Shown here: positions 23,362 through 30,455 of the stretch, one piece after another
Layout of the letters: every line of letters starts with the position of its first letter
How positions within the stretch are numbered: position 1 is the stretch's first letter
Position numbers and translations under genes: made by a program
The notes under the pieces: model-generated
Databases searched by the model: none
The model's input: the letters and a program-made list of their open reading frames with translations, nothing else
What the model was told of the DNA's origin: nothing
NCBI RefSeq assembly: GCF_004570325.1
Contig: NZ_SPQO01000035.1
Coordinates: 1 to 47,030 of the forward strand
Direction: 5' to 3'
Length of the DNA stretch: 47,030 nucleotides
From: Mycobacterium sp. PS03-16
GTDB lineage: Bacteria > Actinomycetota > Actinomycetes > Mycobacteriales > Mycobacteriaceae

Positions 23362-24119
23362 CCGAAACCCGTACCGAGTCACCGACGCCCGCACCGTGCG
23401 ACGGCCGCACCGGCTTCCTGCAGGAGGCGCGCGCCGTCGTCACCAGCGTCGCCACACCGGCGGCGGAGTGGCCCGCGGTGGTCCGGCGGCGACGCATCGT
23501 CGTCGCCGTTTTCGTCGTGGGCGGGTTCGCACTGCTCGGCTACTCCCTGCGCATCCCGCCGGGAGATCCCGACTTCTACTGGTTCACCGCTGGATTGGCG
23601 GTGTGGTGGACCCTCGGGGCGTTCCTGTCGGGGCCGGTGCACCTGGGCCGCATCTGCTTCCGCGGCCGCAACCAGCGCCCGGTGATCACCGGTACGGCGG
23701 TCGGCCTGCTGCTCGGCGGCGCCTTCCTGGTGGCCGGGCTGGTCGCGCGCGAGATCCCGTTGATGCGCGAGTTCGCCGTGCGCGTGCTCGAACACGCCAA
23801 CGTCGGTGCGCTGTGGCTGGTGGTCATCATCACGGTGGTCAACGGGCTCGCCGAGGAGGTGTTCTTCCGCGGGGCGCTGTACAGCTCGCTGGGTCACCGG
23901 TCCAACGGCTGGTTCGCGGTGATCTGTTCGACGGCGGTCTACGTGGTGGTGACCGGCGTCAGCACCCAGAACTTCATGCTGGCGATCGCCGCGATCGTGC
24001 TCGGCACGGTGTGCGCGCTGGAGCGCCGCGCCACCGGCGGCGTGCTGGCGCCGATGCTCACCCACTTCTTCTGGGGGCTGGTCATGGTGCTCGCGCTTCC
24101 GCCTATTTTCGGCGTCTGA
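23358..24119 (+). CDS. CPBP-family intramembrane metalloprotease-like protein
   Basis: A 253-residue protein with about six membrane helices after a 50-residue cytoplasmic N-terminus. The CPBP (Rce1/ABI) signature is present: GLAEEVFFRGALYSSLG supplies EExxxR, and MLTHFFWGLVMVL supplies the C-terminal metal-ligand His. The middle helix is FMLAIAAIVLGTVCALE. Members cleave prenylated proteins or bacteriocin-type peptides, or act as immunity factors; the substrate here is unknown. ATG 23358 overlaps the stop of the SDR gene. The end of the gene (PPIFGV, stop) is the first unit of a 32-bp tandem repeat. Confidence 0.85.
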   Translation: MTETRTESPTPAPCDGRTGFLQEARAVVTSVATPAAEWPAVVRRRRIVVAVFVVGGFALLGYSLRIPPGDPDFYWFTAGLAVWWTLGAFLSGPVHLGRICFRGRNQRPVITGTAVGLLLGGAFLVAGLVAREIPLMREFAVRVLEHANVGALWLVVIITVVNGLAEEVFFRGALYSSLGHRSNGWFAVICSTAVYVVVTGVSTQNFMLAIAAIVLGTVCALERRATGGVLAPMLTHFFWGLVMVLALPPIFGV

Positions 24120-24183
24120 CGACGCCGAGGCTGCCTATTTTCGGCGTCTGACGACGCCGGGGCTGCCTATTTTCGGCGTCTGA
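24101..24183. repeat. 32-bp tandem repeat (2.6 copies) with hairpin in each unit
   Basis: Units start at 24101, 24133 and 24165 (the last is 19 nt). Each begins GCCTATTTTCGGCGTCTGA; complete units continue GACGCC so that GGCGTC-TGAC-GACGCC folds as a 6-bp stem. The first unit is the 3' end of the CPBP gene, so its last codons and stop are copied downstream. It lies between convergent genes and probably acts as a duplicated terminator. Confidence 0.85.
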
Positions 24184-24184
24184 G

Positions 24185-25465
24185 TCACCGCAGGGGATGG
24201 GCGATCTCGTCGCGCGGCATCCGCGCGGCGACCAGTGCGACCGCGGCCAACAGCACCGGTACGACCCCCGCCACAAGGAAGATGGTCTGCATCGGGACGA
24301 TCTTCGCCAGCGGTCCGACGATCGCGAACGACAGCGGCATGAACGCCAGTGACACGAAGAAGTCGAGGCTCGACACCCGGCCCAGCATGTGCGTCGGGAC
24401 GCGGCGCTGCAGCAGCGTTCCCCAGATCACCAGCCCGGCACCGTCGGTCACCCCGACGATGAAGCTGGCCAAGGCCATCCACTCGAACGACGACGTGGTG
24501 CCGATGACGACGAGCGGCAGCGAGCCGGCGCCCCACATCGTCATCATCACCGTGAGGTAGCGGCGCGGCATGCGCATCGAGGACACCGCCAGCGCGCCGA
24601 CGGCGCTGCCGGCGCCGAAGAACGCCAGCAGGAAGCCGTACATCTGCGCGCCGTTGGTGAACCGGTCCTGGGCGATGAACGGCAGCAGCACCTCGATGGG
24701 GCCCAGCACGACAAGGACGAACATGCTCGCGAACAGCAGCGTGGACAGCAGCCACGGCGTACGGAGCATGAACCGGAAACCGTCGCGGAGGTCGCGCAGG
24801 ACATGGGCCCGCTGGGCGGGCGGTTGCTGCGGCGTGGCCGCGGGTCGGGTGGCCACCAGCAGCAGAAGCGCCAGCGCGAATGTGGCGGCCACCAGGACGG
24901 CGCCGACCGACGGCACGGTGGCGCCGACGACCATGCCGGCCACCGCAGGGCCGACCGAACGCTGGAACACCGGGCGCACCACACCCTCCACACCGTTGGC
25001 CGCGAGCAACTGCTCGGGCGGCAGGATGCGGGGCAGGATGGCGCTGTAGGCGGGGAAGAAGAACGCGGCGGCGATACCCAGCGTCGCGGCGGCGACGGCC
25101 AGGTGCCAGATCCGCAGCGCGCCGACGAGGCTCAGGGTGGCGACCGCGGTGACGGCGGCCAGGTTGACCGCCTCGACGACGATGATGATGACGCGCTGGC
25201 TGACCCGGTCGGCGGTGATGCCGCCGACGAGGACGAACGCGACCAGTCCGCCGCCCAGGCAGGCGGCCACCAAAGACAGTGCCGCCGGATCGTTGTCGAG
25301 CGCGATGACCTGCAGGGCCATCACGACCGTCCACATGCCTTCGGCGAAGATGGACAGCGAGACCGCGGCGATCAGCAGCCGGTACTCGCGTGAGGAGAAC
25401 GGGGCGAGCACGCGCCATCGGCCGGCGCCGCGCGCCCGGTGGTCGATGTCGATCGGAGTGCTCAC
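24185..25465 (-). CDS. MFS transporter (MFS_3-like efflux type)
   Basis: A 426-residue major facilitator with about twelve membrane helices. The GGITADRVSQRVI loop between helices 2 and 3 is a relaxed MFS motif A, and a basic central loop (QRAHVLRDLRDGFRFMLR) separates the halves. Topology and length match enterobactin-exporter-like MFS_3 proteins. Export of a drug or siderophore is possible but the substrate is not readable. GTG 25465 is the start. The stop lies only 2 nt past the tandem hairpin repeat of the convergent CPBP gene. Confidence 0.88.
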   Translation of the reverse strand: MSTPIDIDHRARGAGRWRVLAPFSSREYRLLIAAVSLSIFAEGMWTVVMALQVIALDNDPAALSLVAACLGGGLVAFVLVGGITADRVSQRVIIIVVEAVNLAAVTAVATLSLVGALRIWHLAVAAATLGIAAAFFFPAYSAILPRILPPEQLLAANGVEGVVRPVFQRSVGPAVAGMVVGATVPSVGAVLVAATFALALLLLVATRPAATPQQPPAQRAHVLRDLRDGFRFMLRTPWLLSTLLFASMFVLVVLGPIEVLLPFIAQDRFTNGAQMYGFLLAFFGAGSAVGALAVSSMRMPRRYLTVMMTMWGAGSLPLVVIGTTSSFEWMALASFIVGVTDGAGLVIWGTLLQRRVPTHMLGRVSSLDFFVSLAFMPLSFAIVGPLAKIVPMQTIFLVAGVVPVLLAAVALVAARMPRDEIAHPLR

Positions 25466-25552
25466 GTACCGATGGTCGCGGACGGGAGCGCGCCCGGTCC
25501 AATGGTTTTCGTGCGGTGCGGCCGTCTCGCCCTGGCACAGACCGCGAGATCG

Positions 25553-26371
25553 CTACGAGTCGGTGAACGTCGCGGGGCGCCGCTGCTGGAAGGCCCGCGT
25601 ACCTTCGCGGAAGTCGTGCGAATTCAACAGCGCCAGTTGCCCTTCCGTCTCCCGCTCCAGCGCCGCTTCCAACTCGGTCAACGTCGACGCGTTGATCGCC
25701 TGTTTGGTCTTGCGCAGTGCCACCGCCGGACCCGAGGTCAGCAGTTCCAGGATCTTGGCGGCTTCGGCCTCGAGGTCATCGGCGGCGTGCACCGCGGTCA
25801 CCAGCCCCCAGTCATACGCCTGCCCGGCGGGGATCCGCTCGGCCAGCAGCGCCATCCGCATCGCCCGCACCCGGCCCACCGCCGCGGCGAACAACGCCGA
25901 CGCGCCACCGTCGGGCATCAACCCGATCTTGGTGAACGCGAGCATGAAAAACGCCTTCTCCGAAGCCAGGACGACGTCGCACGCCAGTGCCAGCGACGCG
26001 CCCACCCCGGCCGCGGGCCCCTGGACCACCGCCACCACCGGCTTGGGCGCCGCCACGATCGCGCGCACCGCACGGTTGGCCGCATCGAGCACCGCGTTGA
26101 TTCCGGCCTCTTCCTTCTTGGCCTGGTCGTCCTCGCTGATCCCCGCACCCGACGAGAAGCCGCGGCCCGCACCGCCGAGGCGTACCACCCGTACCCGCGG
26201 ATCGTTCCCCGCCCGGTCGAGTGCGTCGGCGACCCCGTTGAGCATCTCCGCGGTCAACGAATTGAGGCTGTCGGGCCGGTTGAACGTCAGCGACAGCACC
26301 CCGTCTTTGAGTTCGACGCTCAGGTCGTCGATGCTCACGTACGTGCCGGTACCGGAGTCGGTGGTCGTCAT
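25553..26371 (-). CDS. Crotonase-family protein, isomerase-like active site (EchA)
   Basis: A 272-residue crotonase. Neither hydratase glutamate is kept: the first position is Ser (GVGASLALACD) and the second is Thr (LAFTKIGLMPDGG). An Asp follows in LMPDGG, the arrangement seen in PaaG-type enoyl-CoA isomerases, so shifting a double bond is more likely than hydration. The oxyanion segment is SSGAGISEDDQ. ATG 26371 has GAAGGTG upstream. Divergent from mcr over 101 bp. I recall echA10/echA11 at this place, also divergent from mcr. Confidence 0.88.
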   Translation of the reverse strand: MTTTDSGTGTYVSIDDLSVELKDGVLSLTFNRPDSLNSLTAEMLNGVADALDRAGNDPRVRVVRLGGAGRGFSSGAGISEDDQAKKEEAGINAVLDAANRAVRAIVAAPKPVVAVVQGPAAGVGASLALACDVVLASEKAFFMLAFTKIGLMPDGGASALFAAAVGRVRAMRMALLAERIPAGQAYDWGLVTAVHAADDLEAEAAKILELLTSGPAVALRKTKQAINASTLTELEAALERETEGQLALLNSHDFREGTRAFQQRRPATFTDS

Positions 26372-26472
26372 GGCTACACCTTCGCATGCGCGGGAATGGC
26401 CCGTGGCCGGTCGAGAAGGTTATACAAGTAAGCTATGTCGGCGGTCAACTACTCCGAAGGGGCGGTAGATAC

Positions 26473-27564
26473 ATGGCGGGACCACTGCAGGGATTGCGCG
26501 TCGTCGAGTTGGCCGGTATCGGCCCCGGCCCGCACGCGGCGATGATCCTCGGCGACCTGGGTGCGGACGTCGTCCGCATCGAACGGCCGGGTAAGGGGCC
26601 GGGCATCCCGGCCAAGGGACGCGATCAACTGCTGCGCAACCGGCGCTCGGTGGGCGCCAACCTCAAGACCGACGAGGGCCGCGAGCTGGTCCTGCGCCTG
26701 GTCGCGAAAGCCGACGTCCTGATCGAGGGCTTCCGGCCGGGCGTCACCGAACGGCTCGGGCTGGGTCCCGACGACTGCGCGAAGGTCAACGACAAGCTGA
26801 TCTACGGCCGGATGACCGGCTGGGGACAGACGGGACCGCGCAGCCAGCAGGCCGGGCACGACATCAACTACATCTCGCTCAACGGTGTGCTGCACGCCGT
26901 CGGCCGGGCCGGGGAGCGCCCGGTGCCGCCGCTCAACCTCGCCGGCGACTTCGGCGGCGGGTCGATGTTCCTGCTGGTCGGCATCTTGGCGGCGCTGTGG
27001 GAGCGGGAACGCTCCGGCAAGGGGCAGGTGGTGGACGCGGCCATGGTCGACGGCTCCAGCGTGCTGGCCCAGATGATGTGGGCGTTCCGGGCGATGGGCA
27101 TGTGGACCGACGAGCGCGGCGTCAACATCCTCGACACCGGCGCCCCGTACTACGACACCTACACCTGCGCCGACGGCCGCCACGTCGCGGTCGGCGCGAT
27201 CGAACCGCAGTTCTTCGCCGAACTGCTCGACAAGCTCGATCTGGACCCGGCGCAGTTGCCCGACCAGAACGACACCGCCCGCTGGCCGGAACTGCGGGCC
27301 GCGCTGACCGAGGCGTTCGCGGCGCAGGACCGCGATCACTGGGCGAAGGTGTTCACCGGCAGCGATGCCTGCTGCACGCCGGTGCTGTCGTTCGGCGAGG
27401 TGGAGACCGAAGCCCACAACACCGAGCGTGAAACCTTCTACCGCGACGGCGATTTCCTGTTTCCGGCGCCCGCGCCGCGCTTCTCGCGGACGGTCACGGA
27501 CCGTCCCACCCCGCCGGGGGAGCCCGGTGCCGACACCGAAGCCGTGCTGAACGACTGGGTATAG
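26473..27564 (+). CDS. mcr: Alpha-methylacyl-CoA racemase
   Basis: A 363-residue class III CoA-transferase-fold enzyme, very close to the M. tuberculosis MCR I remember. The catalytic residues fall in the expected blocks: His129 of QQAGHDINYIS, Asp159 of LAGDFGGGSM and the Glu of GAIEPQFF. It interconverts 2R and 2S 2-methylacyl-CoA, needed to degrade methyl-branched fatty acids and the sterol side chain. GAAGGGG lies upstream of ATG 26473. It is followed after 53 bp by the SDR gene, which has its own operator, so the two may be co- or separately transcribed. Confidence 0.96.
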   Translation: MAGPLQGLRVVELAGIGPGPHAAMILGDLGADVVRIERPGKGPGIPAKGRDQLLRNRRSVGANLKTDEGRELVLRLVAKADVLIEGFRPGVTERLGLGPDDCAKVNDKLIYGRMTGWGQTGPRSQQAGHDINYISLNGVLHAVGRAGERPVPPLNLAGDFGGGSMFLLVGILAALWERERSGKGQVVDAAMVDGSSVLAQMMWAFRAMGMWTDERGVNILDTGAPYYDTYTCADGRHVAVGAIEPQFFAELLDKLDLDPAQLPDQNDTARWPELRAALTEAFAAQDRDHWAKVFTGSDACCTPVLSFGEVETEAHNTERETFYRDGDFLFPAPAPRFSRTVTDRPTPPGEPGADTEAVLNDWV

Positions 27565-27569
27565 TCCCA

Positions 27570-27587
27570 ACCAACCAGTAGGTCGGT
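27570..27587 (+). promoter_or_regulatory. Palindromic operator ACCAACC-AGTA-GGTCGGT before the SDR operon
   Basis: Arms of 7 bp with one mismatch about AGTA. Its first 14 bases are identical to 17970-17983 upstream of the thiolase operon. It starts 5 bp after the mcr stop and ends 30 bp before the SDR start, suitable for controlling the SDR/nitronate monooxygenase pair. Confidence 0.6.
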
Positions 27588-27617
27588 CACGCGGACCGGC
27601 CGGAAAGGAATGTGCGA

Positions 27618-28370
27618 GTGGAAATCAGGGACGCTGTCGCCGTCGTGACCGGAGGGGCCTCCGGCCTCGGTCTGGCCACCACCAAGCGGCTGCTCGACCG
27701 GGGCGCCTCCGTGGTGGTCATCGACCTCAAGGGCGAGGAAGCCGTCAAGGAACTGGGCGAGCGCGCGCAGTTCGTCGAGGCCAACGTCGTCGACCCCGAG
27801 CAGGTCACCGCCGCGCTCGACGCCGCCGAGAAGATGGGCCCGGTGCGCATCAACGTCAACTGCGCCGGCATCGGCAACGCCATCAAGACGCTCGGCAAGG
27901 AGGGGCCTTTCCCGCTCGACGGGTTCCGCAAGGTGGTCGAGGTCAACCTGATCGGCACGTTCAACGTGCTGCGGCTGTCGGCCGAGCGGATCGCGAAGAC
28001 CGAGCCCATCAACGGCGAGCGTGGCGTCATCATCAACACCGCGTCGGTCGCGGCGTTCGACGGCCAGATCGGGCAGGCCGCGTACTCGGCGTCCAAGGGC
28101 GGCGTGGTCGGCATGACGCTGCCCATCGCCCGCGACCTGTCGCGGGAGCTCATCCGCGTGGTGACGATCGCTCCGGGTCTGTTCAAGACCCCGCTGCTGG
28201 GCTCGCTGCCCGAAGAGGCGCAGGCCTCGCTGGGCAAGCAGGTGCCGCACCCGGCGCGACTGGGTGACCCCGACGAGTACGGCGCCCTGGCGACCCACAT
28301 CGTCGAGAATCCGATGCTCAACGGTGAGGTGATCCGCCTCGACGGGGCGATCCGGATGGCGCCGCGATGA
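27618..28370 (+). CDS. Short-chain dehydrogenase, HSD10-like (3-hydroxyacyl-CoA dehydrogenase type)
   Basis: A 250-residue classical SDR. The cofactor motif TGGASGLG is at 11-18, the acidic Asp36 in VVIDLKG favours NAD, NCAGIG is at 81-86, and the catalytic Ser143, Tyr156 and Lys160 sit in NTASVAAF and YSASK. It resembles HSD17B10/3-hydroxy-2-methylbutyryl-CoA dehydrogenases, fitting the methyl-branched lipid context next to mcr. GTG 27618 is chosen because AAGGA is 8 nt upstream; GTG 27612 is too close to it. I recall Rv1144 as the equivalent gene after mcr. Confidence 0.92.
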   Translation: MEIRDAVAVVTGGASGLGLATTKRLLDRGASVVVIDLKGEEAVKELGERAQFVEANVVDPEQVTAALDAAEKMGPVRINVNCAGIGNAIKTLGKEGPFPLDGFRKVVEVNLIGTFNVLRLSAERIAKTEPINGERGVIINTASVAAFDGQIGQAAYSASKGGVVGMTLPIARDLSRELIRVVTIAPGLFKTPLLGSLPEEAQASLGKQVPHPARLGDPDEYGALATHIVENPMLNGEVIRLDGAIRMAPR

Positions 28371-28407
28371 GCCGCTTGCGCGAAGAGAAGAATGCCGAGG
28401 TAGACCG

Positions 28408-29418
28408 ATGGCGCTGAACACCAAGTTCACCGAGACGTTCGGGGTCGAACACCCGATCGTGCAGGGCGGGATGCAGTGGGTGGGCCGCGCGGAACTCGTT
28501 GCCGCCGTGGCCAATGCGGGTGCGCTGGGCTTCATCACCGCGCTGACCCAGCCGACGCCGGCCGACCTGGCCGACGAGATCGCCCGCTGCCGGGACATGA
28601 CGGACAAGCCGTTCGGCGTGAACCTGACCATCCTGCCGACGATCAACCCGCCGCCGTATGACGAGTACCGCCAGGTGATCGTCGACTCCGGGGTGAAGAT
28701 CGTCGAGACCGCCGGATCCAACCCCGCCCCGCATCTGCCGATGTTCCACGACAACGGCATCAAGGTGCTGCACAAGTGCACGTCGGTGCGGCATGCGGTG
28801 AAGGCGCAGAGCCTCGGCGTGGACGGCATCAGCATCGACGGGTTCGAATGCGCCGGGCACCCCGGTGAGGACGACATCCCGGGGCTGGTGCTGATCCCGG
28901 CGGCAGCGTCGAAGATCGACATCCCGATGATCGCCTCCGGCGGTTTCGCCGACGCCCGCGGCCTGGTCGCGGCGCTCGCGCTCGGGGCCGACGGCATCAA
29001 CATGGGCTCGCGGTTCATGTGCACGGTCGAGTCGGCCATTCACCAGAAGGTGAAGGAGGCGATCGTGGCGGGCACCGAACTCGACACCGAGCTCATCTTC
29101 CGGCCGTTGCGCAACACGGCGCGCGTCGCGAGTAACACGGTGTCGCGGGAGGTGGTGGAGATCCTCAACCGCGGGGGTCAGTTCGAGGACGTGAAGGATC
29201 TGGTCGCCGGTAAGCGCGGCGTGAAGGTCTACGAGATCGGCGATCTGGACGCCGGGATCTGGAGCGTCGGCACGTCGATGGGGCTGATCAACGACATCCC
29301 GACGGTGGGCGAACTGGTCGCCCGGATGGTCTCCGAGGCCGAGGAGCTGATCACCGGCCGGTTGGCCGGCATGGTCGGCGCGTCCGACGAGATGGCCGGG
29401 GCGTCGGTATTTGCGTAG
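28408..29418 (+). CDS. Nitronate monooxygenase (2-nitropropane dioxygenase family)
   Basis: A 336-residue FMN-dependent TIM barrel. HPIVQGGMQWVGRAELVAAV and NAGALGFI form the N-terminal flavin site, DGFECAGHPGE is the active-site loop, and SGGFADARGLVAALALGADGINMGSRF is the phosphate-binding end. The family oxidises alkyl nitronates; in mycobacteria close homologues also lie beside steroid and lipid catabolic genes, where some act as enoyl reductase-like enzymes, so the physiological substrate is open. GAGG lies 8 nt before ATG 28408. Second gene of the SDR operon, ending in a 12-bp hairpin. Confidence 0.9.
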   Translation: MALNTKFTETFGVEHPIVQGGMQWVGRAELVAAVANAGALGFITALTQPTPADLADEIARCRDMTDKPFGVNLTILPTINPPPYDEYRQVIVDSGVKIVETAGSNPAPHLPMFHDNGIKVLHKCTSVRHAVKAQSLGVDGISIDGFECAGHPGEDDIPGLVLIPAAASKIDIPMIASGGFADARGLVAALALGADGINMGSRFMCTVESAIHQKVKEAIVAGTELDTELIFRPLRNTARVASNTVSREVVEILNRGGQFEDVKDLVAGKRGVKVYEIGDLDAGIWSVGTSMGLINDIPTVGELVARMVSEAEELITGRLAGMVGASDEMAGASVFA

Positions 29419-29468
29419 GTGTCAATTAACGGTTGACCACGCAAGCGGCAGCAAAACGGAATGACGAG

Positions 29469-29495
29469 CACGCGCGCCCCGGAGGGGCGCGCGTG
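29469..29495. terminator. GC-rich terminator hairpin between convergent genes
   Basis: CACGCGCGCCCC (29469-29480) and GGGGCGCGCGTG (29484-29495) are perfect 12-bp arms with a GGA loop. It lies between the nitronate monooxygenase stop and the end of the small minus-strand gene. No T-tract, as often in mycobacteria. Confidence 0.75.
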
Positions 29496-29497
29496 TC

Positions 29498-29629
29498 TCA
29501 TCCGGCCTGAGCCAGCGGGGTCCAGTCGTCGAGCTGCTCGGAGGTTTCGCCCTCGACGAGGAAATCGCCGTGGTAGAGCGCCTCGAAGTCAACCTTGATG
29601 ACATCAGCGTTGGTGTCGTCGATCCACAT
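29498..29629 (-). CDS. 43-residue acidic hypothetical protein
   Basis: Starts MWIDDTNADVIKVDFEALYH and continues to DDWTPLAQAG. It is strongly acidic, with alternating hydrophobic residues suggesting a small beta/alpha fold, and no membrane segment. The ATG at 29629 has a perfect TAGGCT -10 7 nt upstream (29637-29642, minus strand), giving a leaderless mRNA. An alternative GTG at 29650 would make 50 residues. No family recognised. It ends 2 nt from the terminator hairpin shared with the convergent operon, which supports it being a real transcription unit. Confidence 0.5.
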   Translation of the reverse strand: MWIDDTNADVIKVDFEALYHGDFLVEGETSEQLDDWTPLAQAG

Positions 29630-29712
29630 GACACTGAGCCTATGAGTCACCTTTAAGAGTTCTTTGAGTCTCGTTTCGGAAAACTGTGGCAATCCTACTT
29701 CCGGGTAGGTTT

Positions 29713-30255
29713 CTAGCCAGTAGGTGCGGAGAAGTGGATCGGGTTCGACCCGTTGAGCGCCACCCAGGTCAGCACCGCGGCCACCACCGCGACCACCAGC
29801 AGCGCCACCGCCACCCGCACTCCCGGCCGCACCCTTGCCCCGAGGCGGGCGTCGACCGCGTACCCCCCGGCGCCCGCGAACAGCAGTGCCGCGGCTCCGA
29901 CGGCCACCAGGAACGGGACGTTGAACGGTTGCGACCAGAACGCGCCGGCCGACACGTTCACCGCCCACGCATCGAGCATCGCGGCGATCACGGCGGTGGC
30001 GGCCAGCGGCGTCAGCAGCCCGAGCAGCAGGCCCAGACCGCCGAGCGTCTCCGTCGCGGTCACCATGAACGCCGCGAGTTCGGGTAGGCGCCAGTCCGCG
30101 CGCATGAACTCCACGGTGGTGCCGAAATCGAACGCCTTGATCAGGCCGGCCTGCAGCATCGTCGCTCCGACGCCGATGCGCAGGATCAGCAGCGCGATGT
30201 CGGTTCCGGTGCCGGCCCGCGCGCTGTCGACGGTGAGTACCTCGGTGTTGGTCAT
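29713..30255 (-). CDS. DoxX-family membrane protein, second paralogue
   Basis: A 180-residue membrane protein with four to five helices. LLILRIGVGATMLQAGLIKAF is the DoxX first helix with its conserved G..K.F end, and ETLGGLGLLLGLLTPLAATA matches the second. The C-terminus carries an extra hydrophobic helix (VAVALLVVAVVAAVLTWVAL) not seen in the DoxX at 14669. Function unknown; often tied to redox stress. GGGAGG sits 4 nt before ATG 30255. Divergent from the MMPL gene over 200 bp, in which I see no clear operator. Confidence 0.85.
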   Translation of the reverse strand: MTNTEVLTVDSARAGTGTDIALLILRIGVGATMLQAGLIKAFDFGTTVEFMRADWRLPELAAFMVTATETLGGLGLLLGLLTPLAATAVIAAMLDAWAVNVSAGAFWSQPFNVPFLVAVGAAALLFAGAGGYAVDARLGARVRPGVRVAVALLVVAVVAAVLTWVALNGSNPIHFSAPTG

Positions 30256-30455
30256 GGTGCCTCCCTGTCGGTGCGGTCTCATGATCACCTAGACCACCGA
30301 CGCGGGTGTTTCTCATCGCAGAACCGGGCAGGAAAAGTCAGGCGCCGGGCGGTTCGGTGCCCGCGGGGCCAAGCCGACCCGGCCGCAGGCCCGAATGGTG
30401 AGTGGACGGACGCGGCGCCGGCCACGACCGACCACGGACCGGCGAAGGGACACGC

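Noticed and set aside
26410..26460. Possible KstR2-type site in the echA/mcr intergenic region
   Set aside because: Only one half-site (CAAG) is seen; the CTTG half is missing.
29714..29726. Third CCAGTAGGT-like match to the shared operator
   Set aside because: Lies at the coding end of the DoxX gene, matches only the 9-bp half and has no palindrome.
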